From the NCBI RefSeq assembly GCF_019428685.1, contig NZ_CP080095.1, positions 558,001 to 622,000 on the forward strand: a stretch of 64,000 nucleotides of DNA, read 5' to 3'. Below, piece after piece: positions 16,949 through 26,672 of the stretch (position 1 is the first letter of the stretch; each line of letters opens with the position of its first letter). The notes under the pieces are model-generated. The model did not search any database, was not told the origin of the DNA, and saw only the letters and a program-made list of their open reading frames with translations. This DNA comes from Paraburkholderia edwinii. Lineage in GTDB: Bacteria > Pseudomonadota > Gammaproteobacteria > Burkholderiales > Burkholderiaceae. A program made the translations under genes and the position numbers.

Positions 16949-18310
16949 ATGAACATCGTGATTCTGGCGGCAGGCACGGGCAAGCGGATGCGTTCCGCAC
17001 TGCCAAAAGTGCTACATCCACTGGCCGGTCGGCCACTTCTCTCGCATGTCATCAGCACGGCTCGCACGCTCGAACCGACTCGACTTGTCGTCGTGATCGG
17101 CCATGGCGCCGAGGCCGTGCGCGCGGCCGTCGCGGCGCCCGATGTGCAGTTCGCCGTGCAGGAGCAACAGCTCGGCACCGGGCATGCGGTGCAGCAGGCG
17201 CTGCCGCTGCTCGATCCGTCGGTGCCGACGCTCGTGCTGTACGGCGACGTGCCGCTCACGCGCGCGAGCACGCTGCAGCGGCTGTGCGAAGGCGCCGGCC
17301 AGAACGGCTACGGTGTCCTGACGGTTACGCTCGACGATCCGCAAGGCTATGGCCGCATGGTGCGCAACGCAGCGGGCAAGGTCGAACGCATCGTCGAACA
17401 GAAAGATGCGACGCCCGAGCAGCAGAAAATTCGCGAGATCAATACGGGCATTGTCGTGATGCCTACTGCGCGTCTGCAAGCGTGGCTCGCGGCGCTGAAG
17501 AACGACAACTCGCAGGGTGAGTTCTATCTGACCGACGTCGTCGAGCTCGCGATCGAAGCGGGCCTCGAAATCGTCACCGCGCAGCCCGACGAAGAATGGG
17601 AGACGCTCGGCGTCAACAGCAAGCAGCAGCTCGCGGAACTCGAGCGCATCCATCAGCGCAACGTCGCCGATGCGCTGCTCGTCGCGGGCGTGACGCTCGC
17701 GGACCCGGCGCGCATCGATGTGCGCGGCGCGCTCGACTGCGGGCGCGACGTATCGATCGACGTCAACTGCGTGTTCGAAGGGCAGGTGAAGCTGGCCGAC
17801 AACGTATCGATCGGCCCGAACTGCGTGATCCGCAACGCGACGATCGGCGCGGGCACGCGTATCGATGCGTTCACACATATCGAAGGCGCTGAAATCGGCG
17901 CGCAGGCAGTGGTCGGGCCCTATGCGCGGCTGCGGCCCGGCGCGGCGCTTGCGGACGAAGTGCATATCGGCAACTTCGTCGAAGTGAAGAACGCGGCGAT
18001 CGGCCGCGGCTCGAAGGCGAACCATCTGAGCTACGTCGGCGATTCCGATGTCGGCACGCGCGTCAATATCGGCGCCGGCACGATCACCTGCAACTACGAT
18101 GGCGCGAACAAGCTGCGCACGGTAATCGAAGACGACGTGTTCGTCGGCTCCGATACGCAACTTGTGGCGCCGGTGCGCGTCGGTCGCGGCGCGACGATCG
18201 CGGCCGGCACGACGGTATGGAAGGACGTCGAAGAAGGCGTCCTCGTGCTTAACGAGAAGACACAAACGGGCAAGCATGGTTATGTGCGCCCGACCAAAAA
18301 GAAAAGCTGA
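16949..18310 (+). CDS. glmU: bifunctional UDP-GlcNAc pyrophosphorylase / GlcN-1-P acetyltransferase
   Basis: A 453-residue GlmU, which makes UDP-N-acetylglucosamine for peptidoglycan and LPS. The N-terminal uridyltransferase domain begins [19 protein letters not shown] (about residues 5-25); the C-terminal left-handed beta-helix, from about residue 250, shows hexapeptide repeats and the [25 protein letters not shown] segment of the acetyltransferase site. Length equals E. coli GlmU. The ATG at 16949 is fixed by the nucleotide-binding motif. glmS follows 53 bp downstream, so two consecutive steps of the pathway are encoded together. Confidence 0.97.
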   Translation: MNIVILAAGTGKRMRSALPKVLHPLAGRPLLSHVISTARTLEPTRLVVVIGHGAEAVRAAVAAPDVQFAVQEQQLGTGHAVQQALPLLDPSVPTLVLYGDVPLTRASTLQRLCEGAGQNGYGVLTVTLDDPQGYGRMVRNAAGKVERIVEQKDATPEQQKIREINTGIVVMPTARLQAWLAALKNDNSQGEFYLTDVVELAIEAGLEIVTAQPDEEWETLGVNSKQQLAELERIHQRNVADALLVAGVTLADPARIDVRGALDCGRDVSIDVNCVFEGQVKLADNVSIGPNCVIRNATIGAGTRIDAFTHIEGAEIGAQAVVGPYARLRPGAALADEVHIGNFVEVKNAAIGRGSKANHLSYVGDSDVGTRVNIGAGTITCNYDGANKLRTVIEDDVFVGSDTQLVAPVRVGRGATIAAGTTVWKDVEEGVLVLNEKTQTGKHGYVRPTKKKS

Positions 18311-18363
18311 TAGAAAAGCTGGCTTGAACTCAGCAGCCCAACTCTGCAAAAAGGATCATCGCT

Positions 18364-20181
18364 ATGTGCGGTATTGTCGGCGCGGTTGCGCAACGTAACA
18401 TCGTTTCGGTTCTGATCGAGGGGCTGCGGCGGCTCGAATACCGCGGCTACGATTCATGCGGTGTGGCCGTGCTGGCCAATGGCGAGCCGCGCCGCGCGCG
18501 CAGCGTCGCGCGTGTCGCCGATCTCGACGATCAGGTCCGCGAAACGAAGCTCGGTGGCGAAACGGGTATTGCGCATACGCGCTGGGCGACGCACGGCGCG
18601 CCGGTCACGGACAACGCGCACCCGATCTTCTCGCGCGACACGCTCGCGATCGTGCACAACGGCATCATCGAAAACTACGAGACGCTGCGCGAGATGCTGC
18701 GCGGCAAGGGTTACGAGTTCGTCTCGCAGACCGACACCGAGGTGATTGCGCATCTGATCCACAGCGTCTACCGTGGCGACCTGTTCGCGGCGGTGCGCGA
18801 AACGGTGCAGCAACTGCATGGCGCGTATGCGATCGCGGTGCTGCATAAGGACCAGCCGCATACGGTGGTCGGTGCGCGTCAAGGCTCGCCACTCGTGGTG
18901 GGCCTCGGCGAGGGTGAGAACTTCCTCGCGTCCGATGCGCTTGCGCTGGCGGGCAGCACCGATCGCTTTATCTTCCTTGAGGAAGGTGACGTCTGCGAAT
19001 TGCGGCTCGATGGTGTGCGCATTGCCGATCGCGACGGCCAGGCGGCGCAGCGCGAAGTGCGGCAGGTGGCCGCGTACGGCGGCGCGGTTGAGCTGGGCCC
19101 GTATCGCCACTTCATGCAGAAGGAAATTTTCGAGCAACCGCGCGCGATCAGCGACACGATTCCGGCCGCCGATTCGATCGATGCGGCGCTGTTCGGCGAG
19201 AACGCACCGCAGGTGTTCAAGAAGATCGACAGCCTGCTGATTCTCGCGTGCGGCACGAGCTACTACTCGGGCCTCACGGCGAAATACTGGCTCGAATCGA
19301 TCGCGAAGATTCCGACGCAAGTCGAGATTGCGAGCGAGTACCGGTACCGAGATTCGGTGCCGAACCCGAACGCACTGGTTGTGGTGATCTCACAGTCGGG
19401 CGAAACGGCCGACACGCTCGCCGCGCTCAAGCACGCGCAGTCGCTTGGCCACAACCATACGCTCGCGATCTGCAACGTCGGCACGAGCGCGATGGTGCGG
19501 CAGACTGAATTCGCGTTTCTCACGCATGCGGGGCGCGAGATCGGTGTTGCGTCGACGAAGGCATTTACGACGCAGCTCGTTGCGCTGTTCGTGCTCGCGG
19601 TGACCTTGGGCAAGCTGCGCGGGCATCTCGGCGCGTCGCAGGAAAGCAGCTATATCAAGCAGCTGCGCCACCTGCCGGCTGCGTTGAACAGCGTGCTTGC
19701 GCTCGAGCCGCAGATCATCGCGTGGTCGGAAGAGTTCTCGCGTAAGGAAAATGCGCTGTTCCTTGGCCGCGGGCTGCACTATCCGATTGCGCTTGAAGGC
19801 GCGTTGAAGCTGAAGGAAATCTCGTATATCCATGCGGAGGCTTATCCCGCTGGCGAGCTGAAGCATGGGCCGCTTGCGCTCGTTACCGAGGCGATGCCGG
19901 TGGTGACGGTGGCGCCGAACGATGCGCTGCTCGAGAAGCTGAAGTCGAATATTCAAGAAGTGCGCGCGCGCGGCGGTCAGCTTTATGTGTTCGCGGATTC
20001 GGATACGCGCATCGTCAATGCGGAAGGGCTCCATGTGATCCGGATGCCTGAACACTACGGCGTGCTTTCGCCGATTCTGCACGTCGTGCCGCTGCAGTTG
20101 CTTGCGTATCACACGGCGTGTGCGCGTGGGACGGATGTGGATAAGCCGCGGAATCTGGCGAAGTCGGTGACGGTTGAGTGA
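18364..20181 (+). CDS. glmS: glutamine-fructose-6-phosphate aminotransferase
   Basis: A 605-residue GlmS, the first committed enzyme of amino-sugar synthesis. The N-terminal glutaminase starts MCGIVGAV, with the nucleophile Cys exposed after Met removal, and [10 protein letters not shown]; two SIS sugar-isomerase domains follow (CGTSYYSGL near 298 and [21 protein letters not shown] near 468), ending with the conserved [18 protein letters not shown] lies 8 bp before the ATG. The 3' end is the Tn7 recognition site. I saw no glmS ribozyme-like or sRNA control element in the short spacer from glmU. Confidence 0.97.
   Translation: MCGIVGAVAQRNIVSVLIEGLRRLEYRGYDSCGVAVLANGEPRRARSVARVADLDDQVRETKLGGETGIAHTRWATHGAPVTDNAHPIFSRDTLAIVHNGIIENYETLREMLRGKGYEFVSQTDTEVIAHLIHSVYRGDLFAAVRETVQQLHGAYAIAVLHKDQPHTVVGARQGSPLVVGLGEGENFLASDALALAGSTDRFIFLEEGDVCELRLDGVRIADRDGQAAQREVRQVAAYGGAVELGPYRHFMQKEIFEQPRAISDTIPAADSIDAALFGENAPQVFKKIDSLLILACGTSYYSGLTAKYWLESIAKIPTQVEIASEYRYRDSVPNPNALVVVISQSGETADTLAALKHAQSLGHNHTLAICNVGTSAMVRQTEFAFLTHAGREIGVASTKAFTTQLVALFVLAVTLGKLRGHLGASQESSYIKQLRHLPAALNSVLALEPQIIAWSEEFSRKENALFLGRGLHYPIALEGALKLKEISYIHAEAYPAGELKHGPLALVTEAMPVVTVAPNDALLEKLKSNIQEVRARGGQLYVFADSDTRIVNAEGLHVIRMPEHYGVLSPILHVVPLQLLAYHTACARGTDVDKPRNLAKSVTVE
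20146..20181 (+). other. attTn7-type recognition site at the glmS 3' end
   Basis: The last 36 bp of glmS (codons for [11 protein letters not shown] and the stop) closely match the E. coli sequence bound by TnsD, differing mostly at third codon positions. Tn7 relatives insert about 25 bp downstream. No Tn7 end or tns gene was recognised here, but the composition changes immediately after this point. Confidence 0.6.
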
Positions 20182-20217
20182 GGGAGTAACTGGAACCGCG
20201 CGATGTGTTGTGGCAAT

Positions 20218-20316
20218 ACGGATTAGAAGTCGTTACACAACAGTGAAATTTCCGCAGAAGAAGCTGTTACTCGACTTCATGCACTTGATTTCGCAAGGTA
20301 AACGCTTCTAATCCGT
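20218..20316. repeat. 12-bp perfect inverted repeats bounding a 75-bp core
   Basis: ACGGATTAGAAG at 20218-20229 is exactly complementary to CTTCTAATCCGT at 20305-20316. Inside, AAGTCG (20227-20232) can pair with CGACTT (20272-20277), and AACAG (20238-20242) with CTGTT (20264-20268), so the segment could fold into nested hairpins. It begins 36 bp behind the glmS stop. It could be a MITE-like remnant, an element end, or a transcript structure; no flanking target duplication was seen. Confidence 0.55.
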
Positions 20317-20592
20317 CGACCCGAAATCGCCTGTCTTCCATGGGAAGTTCCGAAAAGGCTGTCAAGGAATGATTCCGCCGAGCGGGCGTGCCGGTGCTGA
20401 AGTGAACGTTGCCTGCCTCGTGGGTACGTCGTGCTAAACTTAGATTCTGAGCCTTCGACGCAGGCTCGCCCGCCCACATTGGCGAAGTCGGTTTCGGCAG
20501 CGTAAAAGTCTCTTTTGTGCATGGCCAACTCTTTGGGCCGCGGTTGAATCCGTGTGTGGGTGCATAGGCTTCCTGCGGCTAAGGACAAAGCC

Positions 20593-21270
20593 ATGAGCAA
20601 TCCACTTTCCGCCGCTCAAGTCGAGCAACTGCGCCGCAACGCTAAGCGCCTTGCGCGCCAAGAAGCTATTCCGCTCCATCAAGCTCAGGATCACCTCGCT
20701 CGACAGCATGGGTTTTCAAATTGGGCTTTGCTCACAAAGCACACACCCGCTCACCCCGCTATAAAACCGAAACTCACCGTTCAGGCGGACTCGCGTCGGC
20801 GCTACTATTTTCACGGCGACCGAAATGAAGACGATGTCAGCCGGTATTACTGCGCCCAATGCGATTTATTTAGACCCTTAGACCACTTCGCGATTGAGCA
20901 CGGCCCCAGGACAGTCGAACGCTACATCCGCGAGCTGGAGTCTTTGGATTCGCGGCCAACGTCGTGGCATCGAAGCTTTCATAGGCCGATGAATGCTGTG
21001 AACGCCCTCAACGAGGAGGCGCGGAACTTCCAGGCTGCAGCAGCGTTACGAGAAGCCTCTCGTAGCGCTTTTCATCGATGGATTGTGATGCAGGTTGACC
21101 GGGGGGATTGGGTTGGCGACCTTGCTCGAGACATCAAACATGATAAGGACTTTCCCGTCGAGGAGACTCGTCTCGACGAGCTTGTTGCCCACCTGAAAAG
21201 CGAACGCGCCGTCGATGAAGCGCTGACCGCTCTGCGGCAGGCGTACGGTGAATTCTCCGCTCTTGGTTAG
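20593..21270 (+). CDS. accessory protein with C-terminal YozE SAM-like domain
   Basis: A 225-residue protein of unknown function. Residues ~5-50 (AQVEQLRRNAKRLARQ... LARQHGFSNWALL) resemble a short N-terminal module found in several uncharacterised bacterial proteins. The middle has one CxxC (YYCAQC, near residue 97) and is rich in charged residues. The C-terminal part HRWIVMQVDRGDWVGDLARDIKHDKDFP matches the YozE SAM-like helical fold. Base composition is less GC-rich than the housekeeping genes, in keeping with transfer. Start at 20593 (MSNPLS) is chosen where the helical domain begins. It is oriented like the large nuclease-like gene 157 bp downstream and may belong to the same unit. Confidence 0.65.
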   Translation: MSNPLSAAQVEQLRRNAKRLARQEAIPLHQAQDHLARQHGFSNWALLTKHTPAHPAIKPKLTVQADSRRRYYFHGDRNEDDVSRYYCAQCDLFRPLDHFAIEHGPRTVERYIRELESLDSRPTSWHRSFHRPMNAVNALNEEARNFQAAAALREASRSAFHRWIVMQVDRGDWVGDLARDIKHDKDFPVEETRLDELVAHLKSERAVDEALTALRQAYGEFSALG

Positions 21271-21427
21271 AGGCGTTCTCCGGTCCCGTGTAAAGCCGCC
21301 TGACTGATGCCTCGAATCAAATCCCGTCCTGCGCCCGGCGCTGGGCGGGCTGTTTTCAGGGTCACGGCTCCCAGTCTTGGATGAAGCGCGGTAAGCTTGG
21401 CCTGACAAATACGCACAACACCACCAC

Positions 21428-24400
21428 ATGATTCCGTACAGCACCGGGGTACAGCCGCCTCGCACGGCCGAAGATTTTGAGGACTTCTGCCACACCGTTT
21501 ACAGCGAGATCTTCGACGACCCGACCGCGACGAAGAATGGCCGGTCTGGGCAAAAGCAGAACGGCGTCGACATCTTTGCGATGCGCAAAGGCAAACGTTA
21601 CGGGGTCCAGTGCAAACGAAAGACCTATGGCTCGCTGACGAAAAAAATCATTGATGAGGAGGTCGGACTCGCTGATGGTGGCAAAGTAAAAATTGAAGAA
21701 CTGATTATCGCGACGACGGGACCCAACGACGTCGCGCTGGTCGAATACGCCGCGAATCTATCGGACGCTCGGCATGCGAATGGGAAATTTCGCGTCAGCG
21801 TCGCCTTTTGGGACACGCTTGAGTCATACGTCCGGCGTTTCCCGCAACTGCAAACGATGCTCGCTCCGCACATGCCGGGCGGTGCATTTTGGGAACAACG
21901 TCAAGCATTCGCTGAGCAGAAGGTTACCTTTGAGAGGTTCGCAGGCGAAATGCGGACGATGTTCCAATCATCCGAATCGCTGGCGCGCGGCATCCCGGAG
22001 GCTCGTGCGGGCTCGCTGGACAAGGTGATGGATGGCCAGCTCGATGGGGTAAAGGCGCTGTTGCTGGCTGGCAAGTTCGATGACGCGCTCGCCAATCTCA
22101 GCGTTCTGGGAAAAGACCTAAGTGTTCTCGACATCCATCAACGCGCCCGTTGGCATACCCAGCGCGCGCACTGCTACTGGCAGAAGGATGACTTCACCTC
22201 GGCTGCCGAAGAATTCGCGGCTGCATATCGCCTTACGCCACAGGATGAGAAGGTTGCCGGCAACGCCGTTCGAGGCATGCTGCTACTTGAGGATTACCCG
22301 GCCGCGCTGACTCTCGGTGACGAACTACGTCAACGCTTTCCTGCATCGGAAGGAGTATTCACTGCGTGGGCACAAGCGAGTGACAGGAGCGGCGCGACGC
22401 CGGAATGGAAGGCAGTACCGCCTGAAATGCGAGAGTCCGCAGACGTCTTGCATGTTTTCGCTTGGCTTCAGGTTCTTGCAGGCGACTACGCGGAAGCCGG
22501 CCGAATGGCTAAGGCTGCCCAGCAAAAAGGGGACAAAAGTTTTGAGGTCAACGCTCTACGGTTGCTTGCGACTGTCAACGAAGCGACGGAAGACGGGGTA
22601 CTCGCGAGCAACGGCATCATAGCGCCCGCGATAAAAGCATCATTGGCAGAGCAGATTCCATCTTTTGAGCCGGTCGACAAGGTCTTATGGAGCCGGCAGA
22701 GCGTTTATTCGCTGAGTCAGGCCGCCGCGTGCCTCGGTTACGCGTACATGATGATTGACCGTGCCGACCTAGCGCGAGAAATCTTGCTTGAAGCCGTGAA
22801 GCGTTTCCCGGGCGAGGGGCAGCTTGGACGCGTTTGCCTTGAGAGTTGCTTCCGTAGTGGGTCAGGCGACGATGCTTTCGAGTTCGGCAAGCAAAACATC
22901 GCCAACCTCGACAGCGAAGGCAGACTTATCGTTGCTGAGATGGCTGCACGACGCGGCGACACGGCGGTTTTCGATGCGGTTGTATGCGCATTGAATGAAG
23001 AGGAGGAAGGCAAGCGCTGCCCAGATGATGTTGAAGCCTTCGGATGGCTTCTGCTTGCCCGGCAAGGTAAGACCGCAGAACTGGCTGGCGTGCTCACTGA
23101 GGCTTCCGCGCGGCAGTTGAAGTCGACTAGCGCGAAAGTTACAGCGCTAACGATTGCGAAGCGAGAGCAGATGCCTTGGGCTGACGCTGCGATTGAGGCA
23201 CTGTCTAAATGCATCACAGGGGAGGCTTCGACGCGCGATGTCGTCTTGGCTTCACAGCTTTTCCTTTTTGCGAACCGATTCGACGATGTCGTTTTGTGCC
23301 TCGAAAAGCGACTGCCAACGGGGTATTTCAGCGAGCCTCACCGGCTACTTTTCAGCGCCTTGGTTCAGCGTGGCTCGCGAAAGCGCGCGCTGCAGATGCT
23401 GCGGTCATTCCCAGAGGACGCGCTCGAAGACTCAAGCGTCAGAGAGGACGCAGTGGAGTTGGCACGTGCCGCAGGCGACTGGGAGCAACTGTCCAAACTA
23501 GCAGAACTGCATCTAGTGGCGCATCCTGAGCGCGCAGACGCTTGGGGATTCGTGGCCTCGGTCTTCATCGCCCAAAAGCGCGCCAGCGCTCTGCGCGAAT
23601 TCCTCTCACAAGATATTCCGTTAATGCTGGAGGGCCCGCTTCGGTATCGAGCCCAATTAGCGCGGCTAGAAATCGAATTCGGTGCCAAGGAGCGAGGCTT
23701 CAAGCGGCTCTACCAGGCCTTCCGAGAGGCATTGAACAGCACGGAAGCAGCATCGGCCTATCTCGGTCACATCCTCACCTTACCACCCGAGAGCATGCCA
23801 GCCGAGCCAACGCTGGTTTCCAGTGGTTGCGCTGTCACGCTTACTGACGAATTTGGTGACGACAAAAGTGTGGTTGTCGACCCAGACGGTCTGAACAACG
23901 TACCGGATGCCAGCAATTTTTTCCCGACATCTTCGCCGGTCTTCGAATCACTGAAGGGAAAGCGTGTCGGTGATGAAGTCATGGTCTCAGACGGGATGGG
24001 AGCACTCCAGAAGTACCGCGTCTCAGGCCTCACGTCGTCTTTCCGCTGGTTGGCGCATTCCGCACAAGAAGTTATGCGCAAATCGGTCGGAAAAAGTGGA
24101 AGCCTGACGTCAATAGACTTGCATCAAACTCCAGACGGCAACTACGACCTCTCGCGCATCTTGGGGATGCTCAAACAGCGTAGCGAGCGCGTACGCGACG
24201 TGTTTGACGCCTATCAGCACGGCCAGGTCACCGTGGGTATCGTGGCCAAACTCTTAGGAACGTCTGCCGCAGTGGTGTCCGGAGATTGGCCGCAGAGTGT
24301 TGAAGCGAATCTGTATGTCTGTAATGGGACGCACGAAGAGCGTTTAGCGGCGGAGACTCTTCTGAAGGTCCAAGACCAAGCAGTGGTAGTTGACCTTGCG

Positions 24401-25447
24401 ACAATGAACGAACTGGTGGCGGCCGGACTTGAAAAGGTATTGGCCTACAGTCCCACTGTATTTCTTAGCGCCTCTGAATCCGGTGTTCTCGACAGCCTTA
24501 TCACGGACGAAGAAGGCAACAAGAGCAGAGCGAATATGGCGGAGCAAGATGGTCGTATCGTACTCACGGAACTCGACGACTCCTATCATGAGAAGCGGCG
24601 CGCGTATCTCCTTCACCTGCGCGACTGCGTGGGCAAATACTGCCAGGTTGTCCCCGTCTACGGCGTTGAGGACCCGCCATCCGACCTTTTGAAATTTCGC
24701 GAAGTAATCGACGATGAGTCGTACGATGCGCTCCTTCTTGCTCTGGAGAAGAATGCTTTACTTCTTACGCTGGATGGTCGTCTTCGAGAGCTTGCCAGCG
24801 TACTCTGTGGCATCAAAGGGGCTTGGCCACAGGCGTACGTGGGCGCTGCGGGCCGAAGCGGTTTGTGTTCGCCTGGGGAGTATTCGAAGTTTGTATTCAC
24901 GAGCCTTATCAAGCGTCGGTCGCATGTCTCACTAAACGCGATGGATTTCATGTGGCTACTGTCGCAACCGATGGACTTCCAGCATTTTGCGATGCGTGCC
25001 CTGTTGAAATATATCGTCAATCCCACGGTCGACTGGAGAAGCGTTGTGCTGTTCATTGGAGAATCGCTCAATCGCGCGGCACAAGCTGGTGCGACGCTTT
25101 TCGCCTTACGTCGAATCATCGAGACTTTCGCGCCGCTGCTGTTTGCGCGCGGAGACGCGAACGCCGACCTTGTTCATGCTTCGATTGATTTGGCTGTCGC
25201 CCAAATTGTCAATGCGGGGTTTGAGCCCGAGCGAGCGCACCCGATGGAAGCGCCGAAGGTTGCCGAAAACCAAGCTTTTTGGCAGCAAGTACTCTCTGCA
25301 TCGATAGCGAAAGCTCGGCATTTAGCGACCGAGCGAACAGTAGATGAGCTTGTTGTGCGTTCGCTCGACGTTGCTCCCGTGTACTGTTGCGCCCGACCTA
25401 TGTACCGGGTCAACGAGTCAGCCAAATCAGGCTGCGGGACACAATAG
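21428..25447 (+). CDS. large multidomain protein: restriction-endonuclease-like, TPR-like, GreA/GreB-C-like, PIN-like
   Basis: 1339 residues. Residues 1-~160 look like a PD-(D/E)xK nuclease of the Mrr/restriction type: FEDFC (Glu18), GVD48, and VQCK (Gln61, Lys63). Residues ~165-780 are helical and repeat-like (alanine-rich helix pairs such as HCYWQKDDFTSAAEEFAAAY), read as TPR-like. Residues ~800-870 resemble the C-terminal FKBP-like domain of GreA/GreB (SPVFESLKGKRVGDEVMV against GreA SPLGRALLGKKVGDEV). Residues ~980-1130 look like a PIN ribonuclease fold: VVVDLAT first, DALLLALEKNALLLTLDGRLRELA last. The ~200-residue tail is helical. TPR-GreAB-C-PIN proteins are, as I recall, a recognised predicted-immunity architecture; the added N-terminal nuclease is notable. 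Lower GC than the core genes suggests transfer. No strong ribosome site precedes the ATG. Confidence 0.75.
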   Translation: MIPYSTGVQPPRTAEDFEDFCHTVYSEIFDDPTATKNGRSGQKQNGVDIFAMRKGKRYGVQCKRKTYGSLTKKIIDEEVGLADGGKVKIEELIIATTGPNDVALVEYAANLSDARHANGKFRVSVAFWDTLESYVRRFPQLQTMLAPHMPGGAFWEQRQAFAEQKVTFERFAGEMRTMFQSSESLARGIPEARAGSLDKVMDGQLDGVKALLLAGKFDDALANLSVLGKDLSVLDIHQRARWHTQRAHCYWQKDDFTSAAEEFAAAYRLTPQDEKVAGNAVRGMLLLEDYPAALTLGDELRQRFPASEGVFTAWAQASDRSGATPEWKAVPPEMRESADVLHVFAWLQVLAGDYAEAGRMAKAAQQKGDKSFEVNALRLLATVNEATEDGVLASNGIIAPAIKASLAEQIPSFEPVDKVLWSRQSVYSLSQAAACLGYAYMMIDRADLAREILLEAVKRFPGEGQLGRVCLESCFRSGSGDDAFEFGKQNIANLDSEGRLIVAEMAARRGDTAVFDAVVCALNEEEEGKRCPDDVEAFGWLLLARQGKTAELAGVLTEASARQLKSTSAKVTALTIAKREQMPWADAAIEALSKCITGEASTRDVVLASQLFLFANRFDDVVLCLEKRLPTGYFSEPHRLLFSALVQRGSRKRALQMLRSFPEDALEDSSVREDAVELARAAGDWEQLSKLAELHLVAHPERADAWGFVASVFIAQKRASALREFLSQDIPLMLEGPLRYRAQLARLEIEFGAKERGFKRLYQAFREALNSTEAASAYLGHILTLPPESMPAEPTLVSSGCAVTLTDEFGDDKSVVVDPDGLNNVPDASNFFPTSSPVFESLKGKRVGDEVMVSDGMGALQKYRVSGLTSSFRWLAHSAQEVMRKSVGKSGSLTSIDLHQTPDGNYDLSRILGMLKQRSERVRDVFDAYQHGQVTVGIVAKLLGTSAAVVSGDWPQSVEANLYVCNGTHEERLAAETLLKVQDQAVVVDLATMNELVAAGLEKVLAYSPTVFLSASESGVLDSLITDEEGNKSRANMAEQDGRIVLTELDDSYHEKRRAYLLHLRDCVGKYCQVVPVYGVEDPPSDLLKFREVIDDESYDALLLALEKNALLLTLDGRLRELASVLCGIKGAWPQAYVGAAGRSGLCSPGEYSKFVFTSLIKRRSHVSLNAMDFMWLLSQPMDFQHFAMRALLKYIVNPTVDWRSVVLFIGESLNRAAQAGATLFALRRIIETFAPLLFARGDANADLVHASIDLAVAQIVNAGFEPERAHPMEAPKVAENQAFWQQVLSASIAKARHLATERTVDELVVRSLDVAPVYCCARPMYRVNESAKSGCGTQ

Positions 25448-25824
25448 GACTCGGTGCGGAAGTCGCATGCTGGGAGCTTTTGCGTTCAACTTTTGAACTT
25501 CTCAAAGACCGCTCTATGCTCGTGAAAGCTGTAAAGCTTGAACGCAGCGACCAAGCTCGCCTGTTCGAGTTTGTCGACTCAATCGACCGACAACTAAGCG
25601 CGAAAGTTACCAAAAACATTACCGTTGCGGTCTGGATTGCCTACCCAAAACATGCAGTCGACGGAACCACGGCTTGGTTTGAGTACCGGGCAGACAACGT
25701 CGTCGTCAAGAATCCTGACGCGGCGATTCCAGGCGAGATGTGGACGATAGCTCAGAGGTTATGGGCACGTATGCAAGAAGACGATTGCGAGTTTTACAAC
25801 GCTGAAAGGCATGTAGCTTCGTAG
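25387..25824 (+). CDS. hypothetical protein overlapping the end of the large nuclease-like gene
   Basis: A 145-codon frame, offset from the preceding gene and overlapping it by 61 bp, starting at TTG 25387. An internal ATG at 25516 would give 102 residues and avoid the overlap. I do not recognise the protein; it has a mixed alpha/beta character (NITVAVWIAYPKHAV, WFEYRADNVVVKNPDAA) and ends with a helix IAQRLWARMQEDDCEFYNAE. Possibilities are a separate small partner, a frameshifted C-terminal extension of the large protein, or a product of programmed frameshifting. Its codon composition resembles the preceding gene. Confidence 0.5.
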   Translation: MRPTYVPGQRVSQIRLRDTIGLGAEVACWELLRSTFELLKDRSMLVKAVKLERSDQARLFEFVDSIDRQLSAKVTKNITVAVWIAYPKHAVDGTTAWFEYRADNVVVKNPDAAIPGEMWTIAQRLWARMQEDDCEFYNAERHVAS

Positions 25825-25909
25825 AGTTTTCGGCGGATCAGATCGAACTCCTCCCCGCTTGTAACATCACCCGTTGCGCGCGCGCCTTGAAAGGCGCAAT
25901 CGGCAAACA

Positions 25910-26134
25910 TCAATGCTGCCCCGCGTTCAGCAGCATCCAAATCTGCCTCGTCTGCGGCCCAGCAAGAATGCGCGCAAATACCCCGCCGCACCGAATGCAG
26001 GTGTAGTGCTCTTCGACTCGCGCATCTTTCACGGCGCCGCCGCCATTACGCGTTAAGTCATTGTGTGGAGGCTCGTCCGCCGCCTTTCCGTAGAGGTCGG
26101 CGCACCGCGCGCAGGGTTGAATCCAAAGGTCCAT
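25910..26134 (-). CDS. small zinc-ribbon-like hypothetical protein
   Basis: A 74-residue protein with two CxxC pairs, CARC at residues 8-11 and CIRC near 46-49, which could bind one zinc ion, and a tail FARILAGPQTRQIWMLLNAGQH. I recall similar short proteins in Burkholderia genomes but can give no function. It is on the opposite strand from the accessory genes to the left and returns to high GC, so it may mark the right edge of the accessory block. Confidence 0.6.
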   Translation of the reverse strand: MDLWIQPCARCADLYGKAADEPPHNDLTRNGGGAVKDARVEEHYTCIRCGGVFARILAGPQTRQIWMLLNAGQH

Positions 26135-26407
26135 TCGTGTGTCGCCCCCAAATTGCGCGCTGTCGTGGCCGATAACTGCGGTTGCGCGAGTAAGCGGCGA
26201 GTAAGCGTCCGGTAACTATGTGTTACCAATCACGCGCCGCCGTTTCACCTCTGTCCGGCGATGCCTCCTAGACTCTGTGGCGTCGTCACCGAGCCTTGGC
26301 ATCGCCAGCATAAGCACGAGCACAAGTGGCGCGAACATCGTGGCTGAGACAGAGATCGAATCAGTCAATTGCCACAACATCCGATTCACCTAACAGGTAC
26401 GTGATTT

Positions 26408-26641
26408 ATGAAATCCTGGAGCAAGTTTGCGTTGACTGCAACAGCACTGACCTTGCTAACAATCGAAACGGCGAGCGCGGCCGGCTGCCTCAAAGGCGCA
26501 GTGGTGGGTGGAGTGGCGGGCCACTATGCGGGGCATCACGCGGTCCTCGGTGCCGTCGGCGGTTGCGTAGTGGGAAGACACATGGCGAAAAAGCATGCCG
26601 AGGCACAGGCTGCCCAGCACAAGGAAGCGCAACCGCAATAA
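26408..26641 (+). CDS. small secreted glycine-zipper protein
   Basis: A 77-residue protein with a Sec signal peptide (cleavage expected after TASA, near residue 24) followed by a glycine-zipper-like stretch AVVGGVAGHYAGHHAVLGAVGGCVVG and a charged, alanine-rich tail. Such proteins are commonly periplasmic or envelope-associated and of unknown role. Two cysteines at about 27 and 53 could form a disulphide. CTAACAGGT lies upstream of the ATG. Confidence 0.75.
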   Translation: MKSWSKFALTATALTLLTIETASAAGCLKGAVVGGVAGHYAGHHAVLGAVGGCVVGRHMAKKHAEAQAAQHKEAQPQ

Positions 26642-26672
26642 ATGCACGGGACAGACCGGATGCAAACAACGC

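Noticed and set aside
20182..26134. Complete Tn7-like element behind glmS
   Set aside because: No TnsA/B/C/D-like protein and no recognisable Tn7 end repeats; only the target site and foreign-looking cargo are present.
26261..26347. 28-codon frame ending HKHEHKWREHRG, reminiscent of the tail of the Arg/Trp-rich exported protein at 57292
   Set aside because: Too short and lacking a signal peptide; perhaps a gene remnant, but not supportable from one window.
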